From Chionoecetes opilio (Eukaryota; Arthropoda; Malacostraca; Decapoda; Majidae), in contig JACEEZ010013998.1 of assembly GCA_016584305.1 (NCBI GenBank), forward strand, positions 161,001-225,000: 64,000 nt of DNA, given 5' to 3'. Positions within the stretch are counted from its first letter, which is position 1; each line of letters begins with the position of its first letter. Positions 32,601 through 46,253 of the stretch are shown one piece after another. Made by a program: the position numbers and the translations under genes. Under the pieces are notes generated by a model, which worked only from the letters and a program-made list of their open reading frames with translations, did not search any database and was not told the origin of the DNA.

Positions 32601-34245
32601 TTCTTCTTTACTAAGTTAGTTAAAATTCCTGCTTCTAGTGTATCTGAGAGAGGTCCTTTTATAGTCATAATTTGGAAATGTCCTTGGTTAAGATGCTTAA
32701 TATGTATTTAGTCATACCATAAATACTAAAATTATGTACTGTATTTCCATTTTATTAGAGTCTTCTATGCTTGTATGCTTCTAATGCTTAACCCCTTCAC
32801 GCCCAGAACGTAATTTCCATTGTAATTTGGGTACCATTAGACGATTTTTAGTGACTATAAGCAATATTTAATAGATATGACCTGTTTGGTATCCTTGTCC
32901 ACTAACTCATTTGGTATATTCAGTTACTTTTTATAATTTTATGGCTAACAACATACAATTTTGTTATAGTAAAGGAAAGATCTGGGCGTGAAGGGGTTAA
33001 ATAGCAGTGGTGGGCGCCGTTAATCAAAAAGTTAACTTCGTTAACCGTTAATCCGTTATCCAAAAAATTAACTTCGATAACCGTTAATCAGTTAATTCTT
33101 TAAAAATGTAACGGAAGTTATCGATAAACCGTTAACGTAAATTTTTATTCTAGAAAAAAAATAAAAAAATGTTTTGCTCTAAAACCACCTAAAAACACCT
33201 TTGAAAAGTGCCAAAACTATAAAATCAGCCTTTATGGTTTTTTTTAAGGGCTTTAGAACCCAAAAACTATAAGTTTTTTTTGCTTTAGAGTAAAAAAAAA
33301 ACAAAAAAAACAACAGATTTTATAGTTTTAACTTTAAAAAAAACCTAACAAAGGCTGATTTCATAGTTTTGACCCTGTTTTAGGTTTTTAAAGGCTTTTA
33401 GAGCCAGAAAAGGGTGAAAAAAAACTTAAATGAAACACAATATTAGTATTTTTGGGATAAAAAAATAGAAATTTTTGGGTTAGCGGACTTGAGTTAACGG
33501 AAGTTAAATGTAACGGAAGTTAATTAGTCCGATAACGATTTCCAAAGTTAACTTAAAAGTTAAATCGTTAACGAAAATGTTAACTTCGTTAATTAACGAT
33601 TAACGGATTAACGGTTTGGTGCCCACCTTTGTTAAATAGTCACCATGAATGCAATATTACTTACTATATATTGATGTCATTTTATCTATAGATGTTTTTA
33701 TTTTTTATTTCAAGATTTATTCAGACGGGAAATTGTTACAGCCGGTGCAATCAGCCGACAAGAGCCTCATGCCAATCCTGACGCTGATGGTGGAGATGGT
33801 GCAGGCTAACCGTACCATCCGCAAATTTGTGCGTCTGCGTGTCCTGCCTCCGCTGCGCGACGTGACCAAGCGGCCCGAGGAGGGGGCGTCGCTGCGGAAC
33901 AAACTGTGCACACTCATGACCTCGCCCCTGCGTGACGTGAAGCACTTATCCGCAAACTTCCTCTTCATTCTGTGCAAAGAGAGTGGTGAGTTATTGACGA
34001 TATGTTGTCTCGCTTGTCTGTGTTTATCCCATACTCAACTACATGTTATGTTCTCTCACAAATAATGCCTCGTATTGACATATTTCCACACTAACCTCCT
34101 GATTTAAACCACTGGTATATGAGTATTAAACCTTATATTGAAATACGTACCCTATCCTGCAATTTTAAACCATTCATGTTCTCAGAAAGGGACATGGTAG
34201 GTGTTAAAATTACAGAATCCAGCATACCATTTAGGTCGTGCATTC

Positions 34246-34288
<43 letters not shown>

Positions 34289-36138
34289 CCAGTGGACCGT
34301 CTCATCAAGTACACAGGCTATGGGAACGCCGCAGGGCTGTTGGCCTCGCGCGGCTTGATGCTGGGAGGAAGGAGTCCCAACATTGAGTACTCCTCAGGCT
34401 CAGAAGACTCGGACACAGAGGAGTATGTGAGAGTGAGGGACATGTGAGTAGTAGTGACTGGTTTTATCTGGTTTGTTTTTTTTAGCTGTAAGTAGTAGTG
34501 ATTGGATTTATCGGGTAGTTTTTTTAGCTGTGAGTAGTAGTGATTGGTTTTATCTGGTTGTTTTTTTAGCTGTAAGTAGTAGTGATTGGTTTTATCTGGT
34601 TGTTTTTTTAGCTGTAAGTAGTAGTGATTGGTTTTATCTGGTTGTTTTTTTAGCTGTAAGTAGTAGTGATTGGTTTTATCTGTTTTTTTTTTTGTTGCAC
34701 AATAGCAGACTTTTATGTGTGCGGTGAACATTTTGGTGATCATTCTTCATTTATTCTTGCATTTTGCAGGGTTAATCCCGTGACTGGCCGGTATGAGCCC
34801 CCTCGGCCCTCCCCCCTCGAGGGAATGACAGACGAACAAAAGGAACATGAAGCTATGAAACTGGTCAATGTTTTGGATAAACTAACAAGGTATTTATTAA
34901 CCCCTTCACGCCCAGATCTTTCCTTTGCTATAAAAAAGGTATGTTGTCGAGCTATAAAATTACGAAAAGTAACTGAATATACCAAATTAGTTAGTCAACG
35001 AAGATACTAAACACGTCATATCTATAAAATATTGCTTATATTCACTAAAAATTGTCTAACAGTAGCCAAATAACAATGGAAATTACACTCTGGTTCTCAT
35101 GGGGTAAAGAAAGTTATCTCTTCTATAGGATTGTTTTTAATTTTCTTCCTTGTAATATTAAGTAATTTTGTCTCCTTTGCAACAGTAGTACTTTTTGTTG
35201 TTTTAAGTATTGTTTTTGTTTTATTTCCATCATGAATCCATTTCCTATATCATCATTATCATCTATCTGTTTAACGTCAGATTTTCCCGTAATATTTTAT
35301 GAGGTTAGACGGTCGATGATACGCTTCCAACTATCTCAATCCATTGCCTCAACCTCTTCAATGCCCAATGCTTCCAGATCCCCTTCAACACACTGCCTCC
35401 ATGTCTTCCTTGGCCTGCCATTCCTATAGCCATTCCCTATATACATACTTTAATCTTTCAGGAACAACATAAAAGTTCGGAACCCTGGGTGGTGAATGAT
35501 TGGAATGGACTCAGTCGTCAGGTAGTCAATGCGGAGTCTATTGGGGTCTTTAAAAGGAGTCTGGATATATTCATGAATGGGGAAGAGAGGTGGATGTAGG
35601 TAGAGTTAAGTAACAGGAACTACCTCGTATAGGTCTCACGGCCTCTTATAGCTTCCTTATTTTCTTATGTTTTTCTTATGTAACCCTCGGATGTAACAGA
35701 TTTTCGGATATAACTCCACCTCCTTCCTCCTGTTGGTTCACTAAAGTGAGAGTTTACTGTACTTTCAACCCTCGGATATAACAGATTACTTTCAACCCTC
35801 GGATATAACAGATTACTTTCAACCCTCGGATATAACAGATTACTTTCAACCCTCGGATATAACAGATTACTTTCAACCCTCGGATATAACAGATTACTTT
35901 CAACCCTCGGATATAACAGATTACTTTCAACCCTCGGATATAATTTCACCTCCTTCCCCCTGTTGGCTCGTTAGAGTGAGGGTTTACTTTACTTGCATCT
36001 TTCAGGAACAATGTGATCCAGCCTTGCCGCATAGGTTACGACGGCAAGCCTCACCCTGTGGAGAGTGTGATGGAGCTGCAGGAAGGCATGGGTGTGATGA
36101 ACCCTCAAGACTGCAATGATAACAGTGACTCGGATTAG
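26639..36138 (+). CDS. RIC8: RIC8 (synembryn), G-alpha chaperone and guanine nucleotide exchange factor
   Basis: Eleven exons: 26639-26719, 27966-28102, 28958-29082, 29352-29550, 30062-30194, 30692-30861, 31804-32077, 33715-33985, 34293-34443, 34770-34889, 36006-36138. The total is 1794 nt (597 aa), all phases consistent, stop TAG at 36136. RIC8 is a cytosolic armadillo-like protein that folds nascent G-alpha subunits and exchanges GDP for GTP. Diagnostic blocks: [17 protein letters not shown] (exon 4), [20 protein letters not shown] (exon 8), [19 protein letters not shown] (exon 9) and [20 protein letters not shown] (exon 10). The acidic run [11 protein letters not shown] (residues 498-508) aligns with the CK2 sites of mammalian Ric-8A; S500 and T505 keep the same spacing. 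Slightly longer than human RIC8A (530 aa), mainly in the exon 7 loop. Exon 8 has a CAAG acceptor. The invertebrate gene is usually single-copy, so A or B type is not assigned. Confidence 0.95.
26862..27366. mobile_element. Foldback element in RIC8 intron 1
   Basis: Inverted arms of about 150 bp. The left arm has GGACGAGGACTTCGCGGTCG, GCCTACAATAGGTGCTTTT and TTCCGGAAACCCAT; the complements are in the right arm (27218-27366). The interior has AACCTAACCTTA repeats and a degraded third arm copy. A related end is at 14345-14395. Confidence 0.8.
28408..28795. repeat. AAGTGCATTTTTTTCG repeat, locus 3, with flank
   Basis: About 22 highly regular units in two flavours (ATTTTTTACGAAGTGC and ATTTTTGTCGAAGTGC) grouped in blocks, then the same flank GTGTGTCCTTGGCCAGTCCT and TTGTGATGTAAAAAA as locus 2. 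RIC8 intron 2. Confidence 0.93.
29709..29919 (-). mobile_element. Family T MITE
   Basis: TTAA at both ends. RIC8 intron 4. Confidence 0.87.
30238..30428. mobile_element. Perfect-arm foldback in RIC8 intron 5
   Basis: Arms of about 85 bp pair GCGCTTATTTCAGAAAGTCG with CGACTTTCTGAAATAAGTGC, and CTAAGAAAATGGCTTC with GAAGCCATTTTCTTAG, around a short loop near 30333. Likely a palindromic MITE. Confidence 0.85.
30881..31093 (-). mobile_element. Family T MITE
   Basis: TTAA at both ends; begins 19 bp after the RIC8 exon 6 donor. A second, 30-bp right-end fragment lies at 31176-31206. Confidence 0.87.
31575..31799 (+). mobile_element. Retroposon 3' end with (ATT)n tail, copy 2
   Basis: CAGGTGTCCATGTATGTATA, CCCCTAATGTGCCTATATTA, a poly-T expansion, GCCTCCGGGCGATAATAAAA and (ATT)n that ends 5 bp before RIC8 exon 7. 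The retroposon tail thus supplies part of the acceptor region. Confidence 0.75.
32431..32466 (+). other. Candidate 36-bp cassette exon in RIC8 intron 7
   Basis: Preceded by CATACATTTAG and followed by GTAGTG. It encodes [12 protein letters not shown] with no stop, phase 0 on both sides, compatible with exons 7 (phase 0 end) and 8. No family match recognised; it could be chance. Confidence 0.3.
32788..33000 (+). mobile_element. Family T MITE, hybrid ends
   Basis: TTAA at both ends. The left end reads CCCCTTCACGCCCAGAACG, combining the CACG of the usual right end with the GAACG of the left, as if by gene conversion. RIC8 intron 7. Confidence 0.85.
33005..33634. mobile_element. hAT-like non-autonomous element
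   Basis: Ends AGTGGTGGGCGCCGTTAATC and GGTTTGGTGCCCACCTTTG are inverted. Interior of TTAACG/CGTTAA permutations and TAAAACCACCTAAAAACACC. RIC8 intron 7. Confidence 0.65.
34246..34283. repeat. CT microsatellite forming the RIC8 exon 9 polypyrimidine tract
   Basis: About 19 TC units end 9 bp before the exon 9 acceptor. Confidence 0.9.
34445..34695. repeat. 42-bp minisatellite, about 5.5 copies
   Basis: Unit TTTTTTAGCTGTAAGTAGTA plus GTGATTGGTTTTATCTGGTTG, beginning at the RIC8 exon 9 donor (ATGTGAGTAGTAGTGACTGG). The donor sequence itself seeded the array. Confidence 0.93.
34897..35107 (-). mobile_element. Family T MITE
   Basis: Left TTAA intact, right end GTAA. Starts 7 bp after the RIC8 exon 10 donor. 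Confidence 0.83.
35455..35493 (+). other. Decoy copy of RIC8 exon 11 acceptor / possible alternative last exon
   Basis: TTTCAG followed by GAACAACATAAAAGTTCGGA resembles the true exon 11 start (TTTCAG GAACAATGTGATC). In phase it would read [11 protein letters not shown] and stop, ending at the LINE-B insertion. Confidence 0.35.
35488..35683 (+). mobile_element. LINE-B 3' end copy
   Basis: Starts TGGTGAATGATTGGAATGGA and ends TTTCTTATGTTTTTCTTATG. It is inserted in RIC8 intron 10, just after a decoy copy of the exon 11 acceptor. Confidence 0.7.
35684..35998. repeat. 27-bp minisatellite, 7-8 copies, with duplicated flanks
   Basis: Unit CAACCCTCGGATATAACAGA plus TTACTTT, bounded by two copies of ACCTCCTTCCTCCTGTTGG. 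RIC8 intron 10. Confidence 0.93.
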
Positions 36139-36650
36139 GGACCTCACCTCCTCTTAGACCACAGGTTAGGAGTCAGTACTTAGCCCCTTCACGCCCGGAT
36201 CTTTCCTTTGCTATAAAAAACAGTGACTCGGATTATAGTCTATTTTTCATATTATGGTCAAAATGCAGTAAGGAAGCCACGCCCCCTGCCTCCCCCTCTA
36301 TTCTACAGGGCAGCTGATTGGTGCATTCCTCGTATCATCACTACCAATCACAATATCTTCACTACTTAACAGCGCGTGACCACTGGACAAAGCAATCTTC
36401 ACTACAGAGGGACATTTTATTTTGTCACCCTTTGTAGTGAAGATTACTCTGTCCAGTGGTTACGCGCTGTTAAGTAGTGAAGATATTGTGATTGGTAGTG
36501 ATGATACGAGGAATGCACCAATCAGCTGCCCCGTAGAATAGAGGGGGAGGCAGGGGGCGTGGCTTCCTTAGTGCATTTTGACCATAGTAAAAAAATAGAC
36601 TATAGGGTCCTGATCTCTTAGACCACAGGTTAGGAGTCAGTACTTAAACC
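36118..36650. repeat. Duplicated RIC8 3' end interrupted by a MITE fragment and a foldback
   Basis: CAGTGACTCGGATTA (last codons plus stop) occurs at 36124 and 36221. CTTAGACCACAGGTTAGGAG occurs at 36154 and 36617. Between the copies lie a family T fragment (36184-36220) and the foldback at 36233-36604. Confidence 0.85.
36233..36604. mobile_element. Long foldback element (arms ~180 bp) in RIC8 3' UTR region
   Basis: Ends TATAGTCTATTTTT and AAAAAATAGACTATA. The arms pair GGAAGCCACGCCCCCTGCCT with AGGCAGGGGGCGTGGCTTCC, and AATCACAATATCTTCACTAC with its complement; loop of about 15 nt near 36418. Each arm carries ATTGG and CCAAT boxes. Confidence 0.9.
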
Positions 36651-36805
36651 AGTTATCAGTACAGGACTACAGATTTTGATAAAAGATTAATTTATTATAT
36701 TTTCTATTGCCTATATTTTCTAGGCAGCATACCTGTGATGTCTGAAAGATTTATTATGAAGCTGGCATTAGAAGCAGGCTTTCTTTCATACTGTATTATA
36801 TATAT

Positions 36806-38044
<1,239 letters not shown>

Positions 38045-38400
38045 CAAAACTACTATATTCCCGCTTGGCTTTTAAGGCGTGAATATTCTTGGCATGTACG
38101 ATCCCAGGTTATTTCACAGTTTAATGGATCTGTATGGTAAACTATATTTCTTGATATAGTCTTCCTCCTTTTTTACTTTTTCTTAGCAACTTGGCATCAT
38201 CTGCGAACAAACTTACATAGCTATCCATTCCCTCCACCCTATCATTCATATAGACCACGAACATCACTGGTGCAGCACTGACCCTTGAGGACCTCCCATT
38301 ATAACTCTGCACCTCGCTCGTTGTTGATCCTTTATCACTGTTCTCATCTCCCTAGCCTTCAAGTAATCTTTTATCCATTACAGCAAAGCACCTTTCACAT
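38045..38400 (-). pseudogene. Decayed LINE reverse transcriptase fragment
   Basis: Minus-strand translation with a few frame changes gives DYLKAREMRTVIKDQQRARC, then a degraded GVPQGSVLAP-like block, FVVYMNDRVEGMDSYVSLF and the RT catalytic-box remnant FADDAK, followed by LLRKVKKEEDYIKKY. This is the thumb/palm region of a CR1/jockey-type reverse transcriptase, probably the body of the LINE-B family. Confidence 0.6.
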
Positions 38401-40850
38401 CTATGTGTTCAAGTTTCCATATACTTGAGTGTGTGTGTGGTGCAAAGCTATCTTGATGTCTACAGGGATACATACGCCAAAAACTGTATCTATAGATCAA
38501 TGCGAGTTAAGTTTTTTGGTCCTACATAGAGGTTATACAGGTATCGGCTATATCTTTGTCAGCCAGGCAATGTATCTGTCTGCTTAGTATCTGTTTACAT
38601 AGTTCTCTTGTACTTATTCACCAATCTATCTTATCAAAATATTTATCAGTGTGTCCTTTCTGTATGCCTGCTCTGTTTTGTTCCATTCTATTTAATGCTT
38701 ACTATACCCACGGAAGAGAGTTACATATAAGTATTTTGACATGGTGATAATGAATGATCCTGTGACAGTATTTTTCTTTTGAAATTATTGTGTACATTTT
38801 TTGGTTGAATGGAAGAAATTCACTAAGTAAAGATGCATCACTTGAAGTATTATATTGTAAAGATCTGGTATAATATTTATTACAATACAAAGCAAAAATC
38901 CCCCGCCTTCTCCCTGGACAATTTAACCTCCTTCCAACAAATCCACATCCTACATCTGATCTAACCATCCTGCTGTAACATTCCATTCTTTCCCCTTCCC
39001 TCACCGTTTCACTATTATTCTTTAACCCCTCCCCTTTTTATGCTTTGCCATAGTGCCATATGACCTCTGATGTCTGGCACATTCACCTTTTTGGCATTAA
39101 ATCAATCACCGTTTCACTCTTTCTATATAACCCCTCCCCTTTATTATGCTTTGCCATATGACCTCTGATGTCTGGCACATTTCTCCCTTTTTAGCATTAA
39201 TTCAATTCAATTCATCTCCTGCAACAGCACGTGACATGTTTGGGAAAGCCCTGGTGGTGGTAGGGGTATAGGGGGGAAAAAGGTCGTTCATGTACAGCGG
39301 ACCTGTTCAGTTTCCTACGAATGTATTTCTCTGAGAGCTGAATGATTGTGATCCAGATGTACTTTTGAAGTTTTTGGAACCCAGTGAAAATAACCAAAGA
39401 AAATTATTTGTAAGGTGTGCCTTCATCTACTTTTTTAACTCTGTATTTGCATTTATTGCACGGATATGTGTGTGTTTGTTTAAAAAATGGCAGTACATTT
39501 TGTTCCATTTTGTTGTGTAGCAAACTGTAGTTCATTGATTACTTATCCTTATGAGTATGTTCACGTTAGTGGCATTAATCACAACACATGGCTTGCAGTT
39601 TGTCCTATCAGTTTTTTTTTTTTTTTTATTGAAAAATAGACAAACTATTAAGTTTCAGAGAATCCATTGTAAATTACTATGTAAATTAATGAAATCCTAT
39701 GTTTGTGAGTATGTAACATGAGTGTGTGTTAGAATCATCATTTGGTCGAGCAGAATGGATGAGAGTGTAATTGCCTTGAGACAAAATATTTGACATTTAG
39801 GTGTTGTAGGATGTTACTTTTAGGTGTTGTTTTCTTTACATTTTGATGAATTTAATGAAAATCTACATATTTCTTTTAGTTTTTTTTTATTGAACATATT
39901 GTACATTTGTATATATTAGTTAATTATAATTATGTAGCGCTAAAATCTTGAAGCAGGTATTAAGAAGGCAGCCTCCCTTGTTCTTAGTTTGTATCAAGTT
40001 TACAGTATTTATCAGGGAACTGTAAAATACACTTTTATTACATACTCGAACCTTATATTCAGTACACAAGCATCACGCAGCCATGAATGTACACAGTAAT
40101 ATATTTAACCACAGAAGTAAAGGAAAAAGCACTGACTCTTAGATATATGTAGTATTATTGGAAACACAGCAGCCATGGGACTAATGGGTAGGCACATTTA
40201 TAAGATGAGCTGCAGAGAATATACAGCATTTAGTGTTGATGCTTTCACACTTAGGTAAATACCACAGAGTTACAGACCTCTTACTATACTACACATACAT
40301 ACCTATCATGCATACCTATACATACTTATACATACATACCTATACTTACATAGGTCTTTAACTCTGTGGTAAATACTAATGGGGTGCAGTCAGTTCGTAC
40401 ACAATTTGTTTCGTACACCAAAAAAGTAGTTTCATAGTCTATATGAAACCATAGTCGTTTCGTACACTCCGCTCAGAGTTTAACTTGATTACTAGAATTA
40501 CGAAACGACACCAGGTATATACGAAAAAACTCAAAATCTGTGTACGAAACTACTAATAAAACCTGGGTACGAAACTCGCTGTAACCATACTAATATGTAG
40601 CCTACCACAAGCACCAGCTGAAATATAGCTTGCAGCTTGCAGCTTGCAAGATTTGTCACCAGATTTCACCTATCAGTGCTATAGTATTCCTTATAGGCAA
40701 CTCCACATATTGGCTGACTATGTAAATACCTTCAACCACATATTCTATTGAGTCTCCTGTAGAAGTATACATTCTTATATATTTAATTTCTAAGGATACC
40801 AGAAGAGCCTTTTTTCCAGTTGTATTCAAATCAAGAAGCAGTACAGTACT
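38401..40850. other. Intergenic region with small duplications
   Basis: A ~100-bp duplication with CTTTGCCAT, ATGACCTCTGATGTCTGGCA and GGCATTAAATCAATCACC (39018-39110, 39128-39212); the GGCATTAAATCAATC wording recurs beside CT tracts at 41840 and 45930. A small hairpin (40254-40378, TACCACAGAGTTA / AACTCTGTGGTA). A possible MITE at 40382-40587 with TTCGTACAC/GTACGAA motifs. No gene recognised. Confidence 0.5.
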
Positions 40851-40852
40851 AT

Positions 40853-41096
40853 ATAGTCTTTCCAATGTATCAAGTCACTTTAGTCGCTTTAATTTCTACC
40901 CAATACCATTATAATTATATATATATAGGCATTATATATATACATTCCTAATCTCCCCCTATGGTGAGCAAACAACGCCTCCTTCATTACCAAAGAGGGG
41001 TGGGGGTGGAGGGGGGGACAAAACTACCTCTACTAATTGAGAGGGTGGTTGATGGATAATTTCCACAAGTGACTTGATAAAATGGAAAGACTATAG
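40853..41096 (-). mobile_element. MITE, AGTCTTTCCA family, copy 2
   Basis: Reverse orientation of the element at 12903-13172: starts AGTCTTTCCAATGTATCAAG, contains CCCCCTATGGTGAGCAAACA and ends TAAAATGGAAAGACTATAG. Confidence 0.75.
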
Positions 41097-41483
41097 TGAT
41101 TAGTAATGTCTGCAGAGGATGAAGCAGTCTGATAGTATTTCACACATGATGTCTAGGGAAAGATTTATGTTACCCTAAGAACCATTATATTTAAGTATAT
41201 ATTTATGATATGTATGATACTTTAAGAACCGTTATATTTATTTTGGAAAATGTTTTTATTGATTCTTTTTTCTTCCTTTTCCATGATGCTATAAAGTATA
41301 TATTTGTGTAAATGTTTCCCGCGAAGGAAAGAAAATATTTAATGGTATAATTCTAGTATGTAAATGGATAAAACAAATTCGTAGCCTAATGGTGCCTGTA
41401 GTTGAAGTAAAAGTATGATTTCTCTTTATAGGTCCTGTATTTAATTGTTAATACATACAGGACCTATGAGTTATTGCAGCATT

Positions 41484-42683
<1,200 letters not shown>

Positions 42684-45650
42684 ACTCAATCACATATGTA
42701 CCAATTCTCTTTTCAATCACATATGTACCAATTCTCTTCAATCACATACATACCAATTCTCTTCAATCACATATGTACCAATTCTCTTCAATCACATATG
42801 TACCAATTCTCTTCAATCACATATGTACCAATTCTCTTTTCAATCACATACGTACCAATTCTCTCTTCAATCACATATGTACCAATTCTCTTTTCAATCA
42901 CATATGTACCAATTCTCTCTTCAATCACATATGTACCAATTCTCTTCAATCACATACATACCAATTCTGTTCAATCACATACATACCAATTCTCTTCAAT
43001 CACATATGTAGGCCTACCAATTCTCTTCAATCACATATGTACCAATTCTCTTTTCAATCACATACATACCAATTCTCTTCAATCACATATGTACCAATTC
43101 TCTTCAATCACATATGTACCAATTCTCTTCAATCACATACGTACCAATTCTCTTCAATCACATATGTACCAATTCTCTTCAATCACATACGTACCAATTC
43201 TCTTTTCAATCACATATGTACCAATTCTCTTCAATCACATATGTACCAATTCTCTTTTCAATCACATATGTACCAATTCTCTTTTCAATCACATATGTAC
43301 CAATTCTCTTTTCAATCACATACGTACCAATTCTCTTTTCAATCACATATGTACCAACTCTCTTTTCAATCACATATGTACCAATTCTCTTTTCAATCAC
43401 ATACGTACCAATTCTCTCTTCAATCACATATGTACCAATTCTCTTCAATCACATACGTACCAATTCTCTTTTCAATCACATATGTACCAATTCTCTTCAA
43501 TCACATATGTACCAATTCTCTTTTCAATCACATATGTACCAATTCTCTTCAATCACATATGTACCAATTCTCTTTTCAATCACATATGTACCAATTCTCT
43601 TTTCAATCACATACGTACCAATTCTCTTTTCAATCACATATGTACCAACTCTCTTTTCAATCACATATGTACCAATTCTCTTTTCAATCACATACGTACC
43701 AATTCTCTTTTCAATCACATATGTACCAACTCTCTTTTCAATCACATATGTACCAATTCTCTTTTCAATCACATATGTACCAACTCTTTTCAATCACATA
43801 TGTACCAATTCTCTTTTCAATCACATACGTACCAATTCTCTTTTCAATCACATATGTACCAACTCTCTTTTCAATCACATATGTACCAATTCTCTTTTCA
43901 ATCACATATGTACCAACTCTCTTTTCAATCACATATGTACCAATTCTCTTTTCAATCACATACGTACCAATTCTCTCTTCAATCACATATGTACCAATTC
44001 TCTTCAATCACATACATACCAATTCTCTTCAATCACATATGTACCAATTCTCTTCAATCACATACGTACCAATTCTCTTTTCAATCACATATGTACCAAT
44101 TCTCTTTTCAATCACATATGTACCAATTCTCTTTTCAATCACATATGTACCAATTCTCTTTTCAATCACATATGTACCAATTCTCTTTTCAATCACATAT
44201 GTACCAATTCTCTTCAATCACATATGTACCAATTCTCTTTTCAATCACATATGTACCAATTCTCTCTTCAATCACATATGTACCAATTCTCTCTTCAATC
44301 ACATATGTACCAATTCTCTCTTCAATCACATATGTACCAATTCTCTTTTCAATCACATATGTACCAATTCTCTTTTCAATCACATATGTACCAATTCTCT
44401 CTTCAATCACATATGTACCAATTCTCTCCAATCACATATGTACCAATTCTCTCTTCAATCACATACGTACCAATTCTCTTTTCAATCACATATGTACCAA
44501 TTCTCTCTTCAATCACATATGTACCAATTCTCTTTTCAATCACATATGTACCAATTCTCTCTTCAATCACATATGTACCAATTCTCTCTTCAATCACATA
44601 TGTACCAATTCTCTCTTCAATCACATATGTACCAATTCTCTTCAATCACATATGTACCAATTCTCTTTTCAATCACATACGTACCAATTCTCTTTTCAAT
44701 CACATACGTACCAATTCTCTTTTCAATCACATATGTACCAATTCTCTTCAATCACATATGTACCAATTCTCTTCAATCACATATGTACCAATTCTCTTCA
44801 ATCACATATGTACCAATTCTCTTCAATCACATACGTACCAATTCTCTTTTCAATCACATACGTACCAATTTTCTTTTCAATCACATATGTACCAATTCTC
44901 TTTTCAATCACATATGTACCAATTCTCTTTTCAATCACATATGTACCAATTCTCTTTTCAATCACATATGTACCAATTCTCTTTTCAATCACATACGTAC
45001 CAATTCTCTTTTCAATCACATATGTACCAATTCTCTCTTCAATCACATACGTACCAATTCTCTTTTCAATCACATATGTACCAATTCTCTTTTCAATCAC
45101 ATACGTACCAATTCTCTTTTCAATCACATATGTACCAATTCTCTTCAATCACATACGTACCAATTCTCTTTTCAATCACATATGTACCAATTCTCTTTTC
45201 AATCACATACGTACCAATTCTCTTTTCAATCACATATGTACCAATTCTCTTTTCAATCACATACGTACCAATTCTCTTTTCAATCACATATGTACCAATT
45301 CTCTCTTCAATCACATACGTACCAATTCTCTCTTCAATCACATACGTACCAATTCTCTTCAATCACATATGTACCAATTCTCTTCAATCACATATGTACC
45401 AATTCTCTTCAATCACATATGTACCAATTCTCTTCAATCACATATGTACCAATTCTCTTCAATCATATATGTACCAATTCTCTTCAATCACATATGTACC
45501 AATTCTCTTTTCAATCACATATGTACCAATTCTCTTTTCAATCACATATGTACCAATTCTCTTCAATCACATACGTACCAATTCTCTTCAATCACATACG
45601 TACCAATTCTCTTCAATCACATACTTAGCAATTCTCTTTTCAAATTACAA
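42684..45650. repeat. Three-kilobase minisatellite of 25- and 27-bp units, over 100 copies
   Basis: Core TCAATCACATATGTACCAAT plus TCTCT, with TCTCTTTT/TCTCTCTT (27-bp) or TCTCTT (25-bp) spacers. A second variation is ATATGTAC versus ATACGTAC or ATACATAC in the core. All three forward frames stay open for about 900-985 codons because the unit contains no stop on that strand. The predicted Tyr-, Ser- and Asn-rich peptide shifts register with each length change, so this is not a gene. Confidence 0.95.
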
Positions 45651-45839
45651 TAACACTCATTATCCCCATGCTTGCCCTGGTATACTGTACTACATTTTTT
45701 TACCATACTGTCTTCATGAACTTTTTAACTGTCATAATCATCTCTTCAGTAGTTTTTTTTACTCATACCCGACATTAAAACCATTCATTCTCTCCCTGTC
45801 CTTTTAAACCACATTCATTTCATTTCATTATTTTTTTTT

Positions 45840-45879
45840 ATTTATTTATTTTTTACATTGAAGCCAAAAAAATGTACAT

Positions 45880-45912
<33 letters not shown>

Positions 45913-45963
45913 CAAAAAATTGATTGATTGATTTAATGCCAAAAACGGGAAAATGTGTCAGAC

Positions 45964-46002
<39 letters not shown>

Positions 46003-46030
46003 GCTGCAATAACTCATAGGTCCTGTATGT
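45840..46030. repeat. AG tracts with retroposon flank
   Basis: Two AG runs (45881-45908, 45966-45999) separated by TGATTGATTTAATGCC and GGGAAAATGTGTCAGACAAA, followed by ATGCTGCAATAACTCATAGG. This is the inverse of the block at 41460-41850, including GACCTATGAGTTATTGCAGC. Confidence 0.85.
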
Positions 46031-46253
46031 AGCATTTCAGTTCTCTATCATAAGAACATAAGAAAATAAGGAAGCTACAAGACATGATTATGAAGATACT
46101 CTCTCTTCCTTAACCCCTTCTTCAACACTACCTAACATGAATTACTGCCAACACAATGATCTTCCTACACTATAACAATATAGACTTACTTACTTATTAA
46201 CCTTTCCTCCATGTTAACACCTTACTGTCTTTTCCCTTACCCCTTACCGTCAA

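Noticed and set aside
42696..45653. 985-codon open reading frame
   Set aside because: All three forward frames of the same minisatellite are open. The peptide changes register with each 25/27-bp switch, so it is a repeat artefact.
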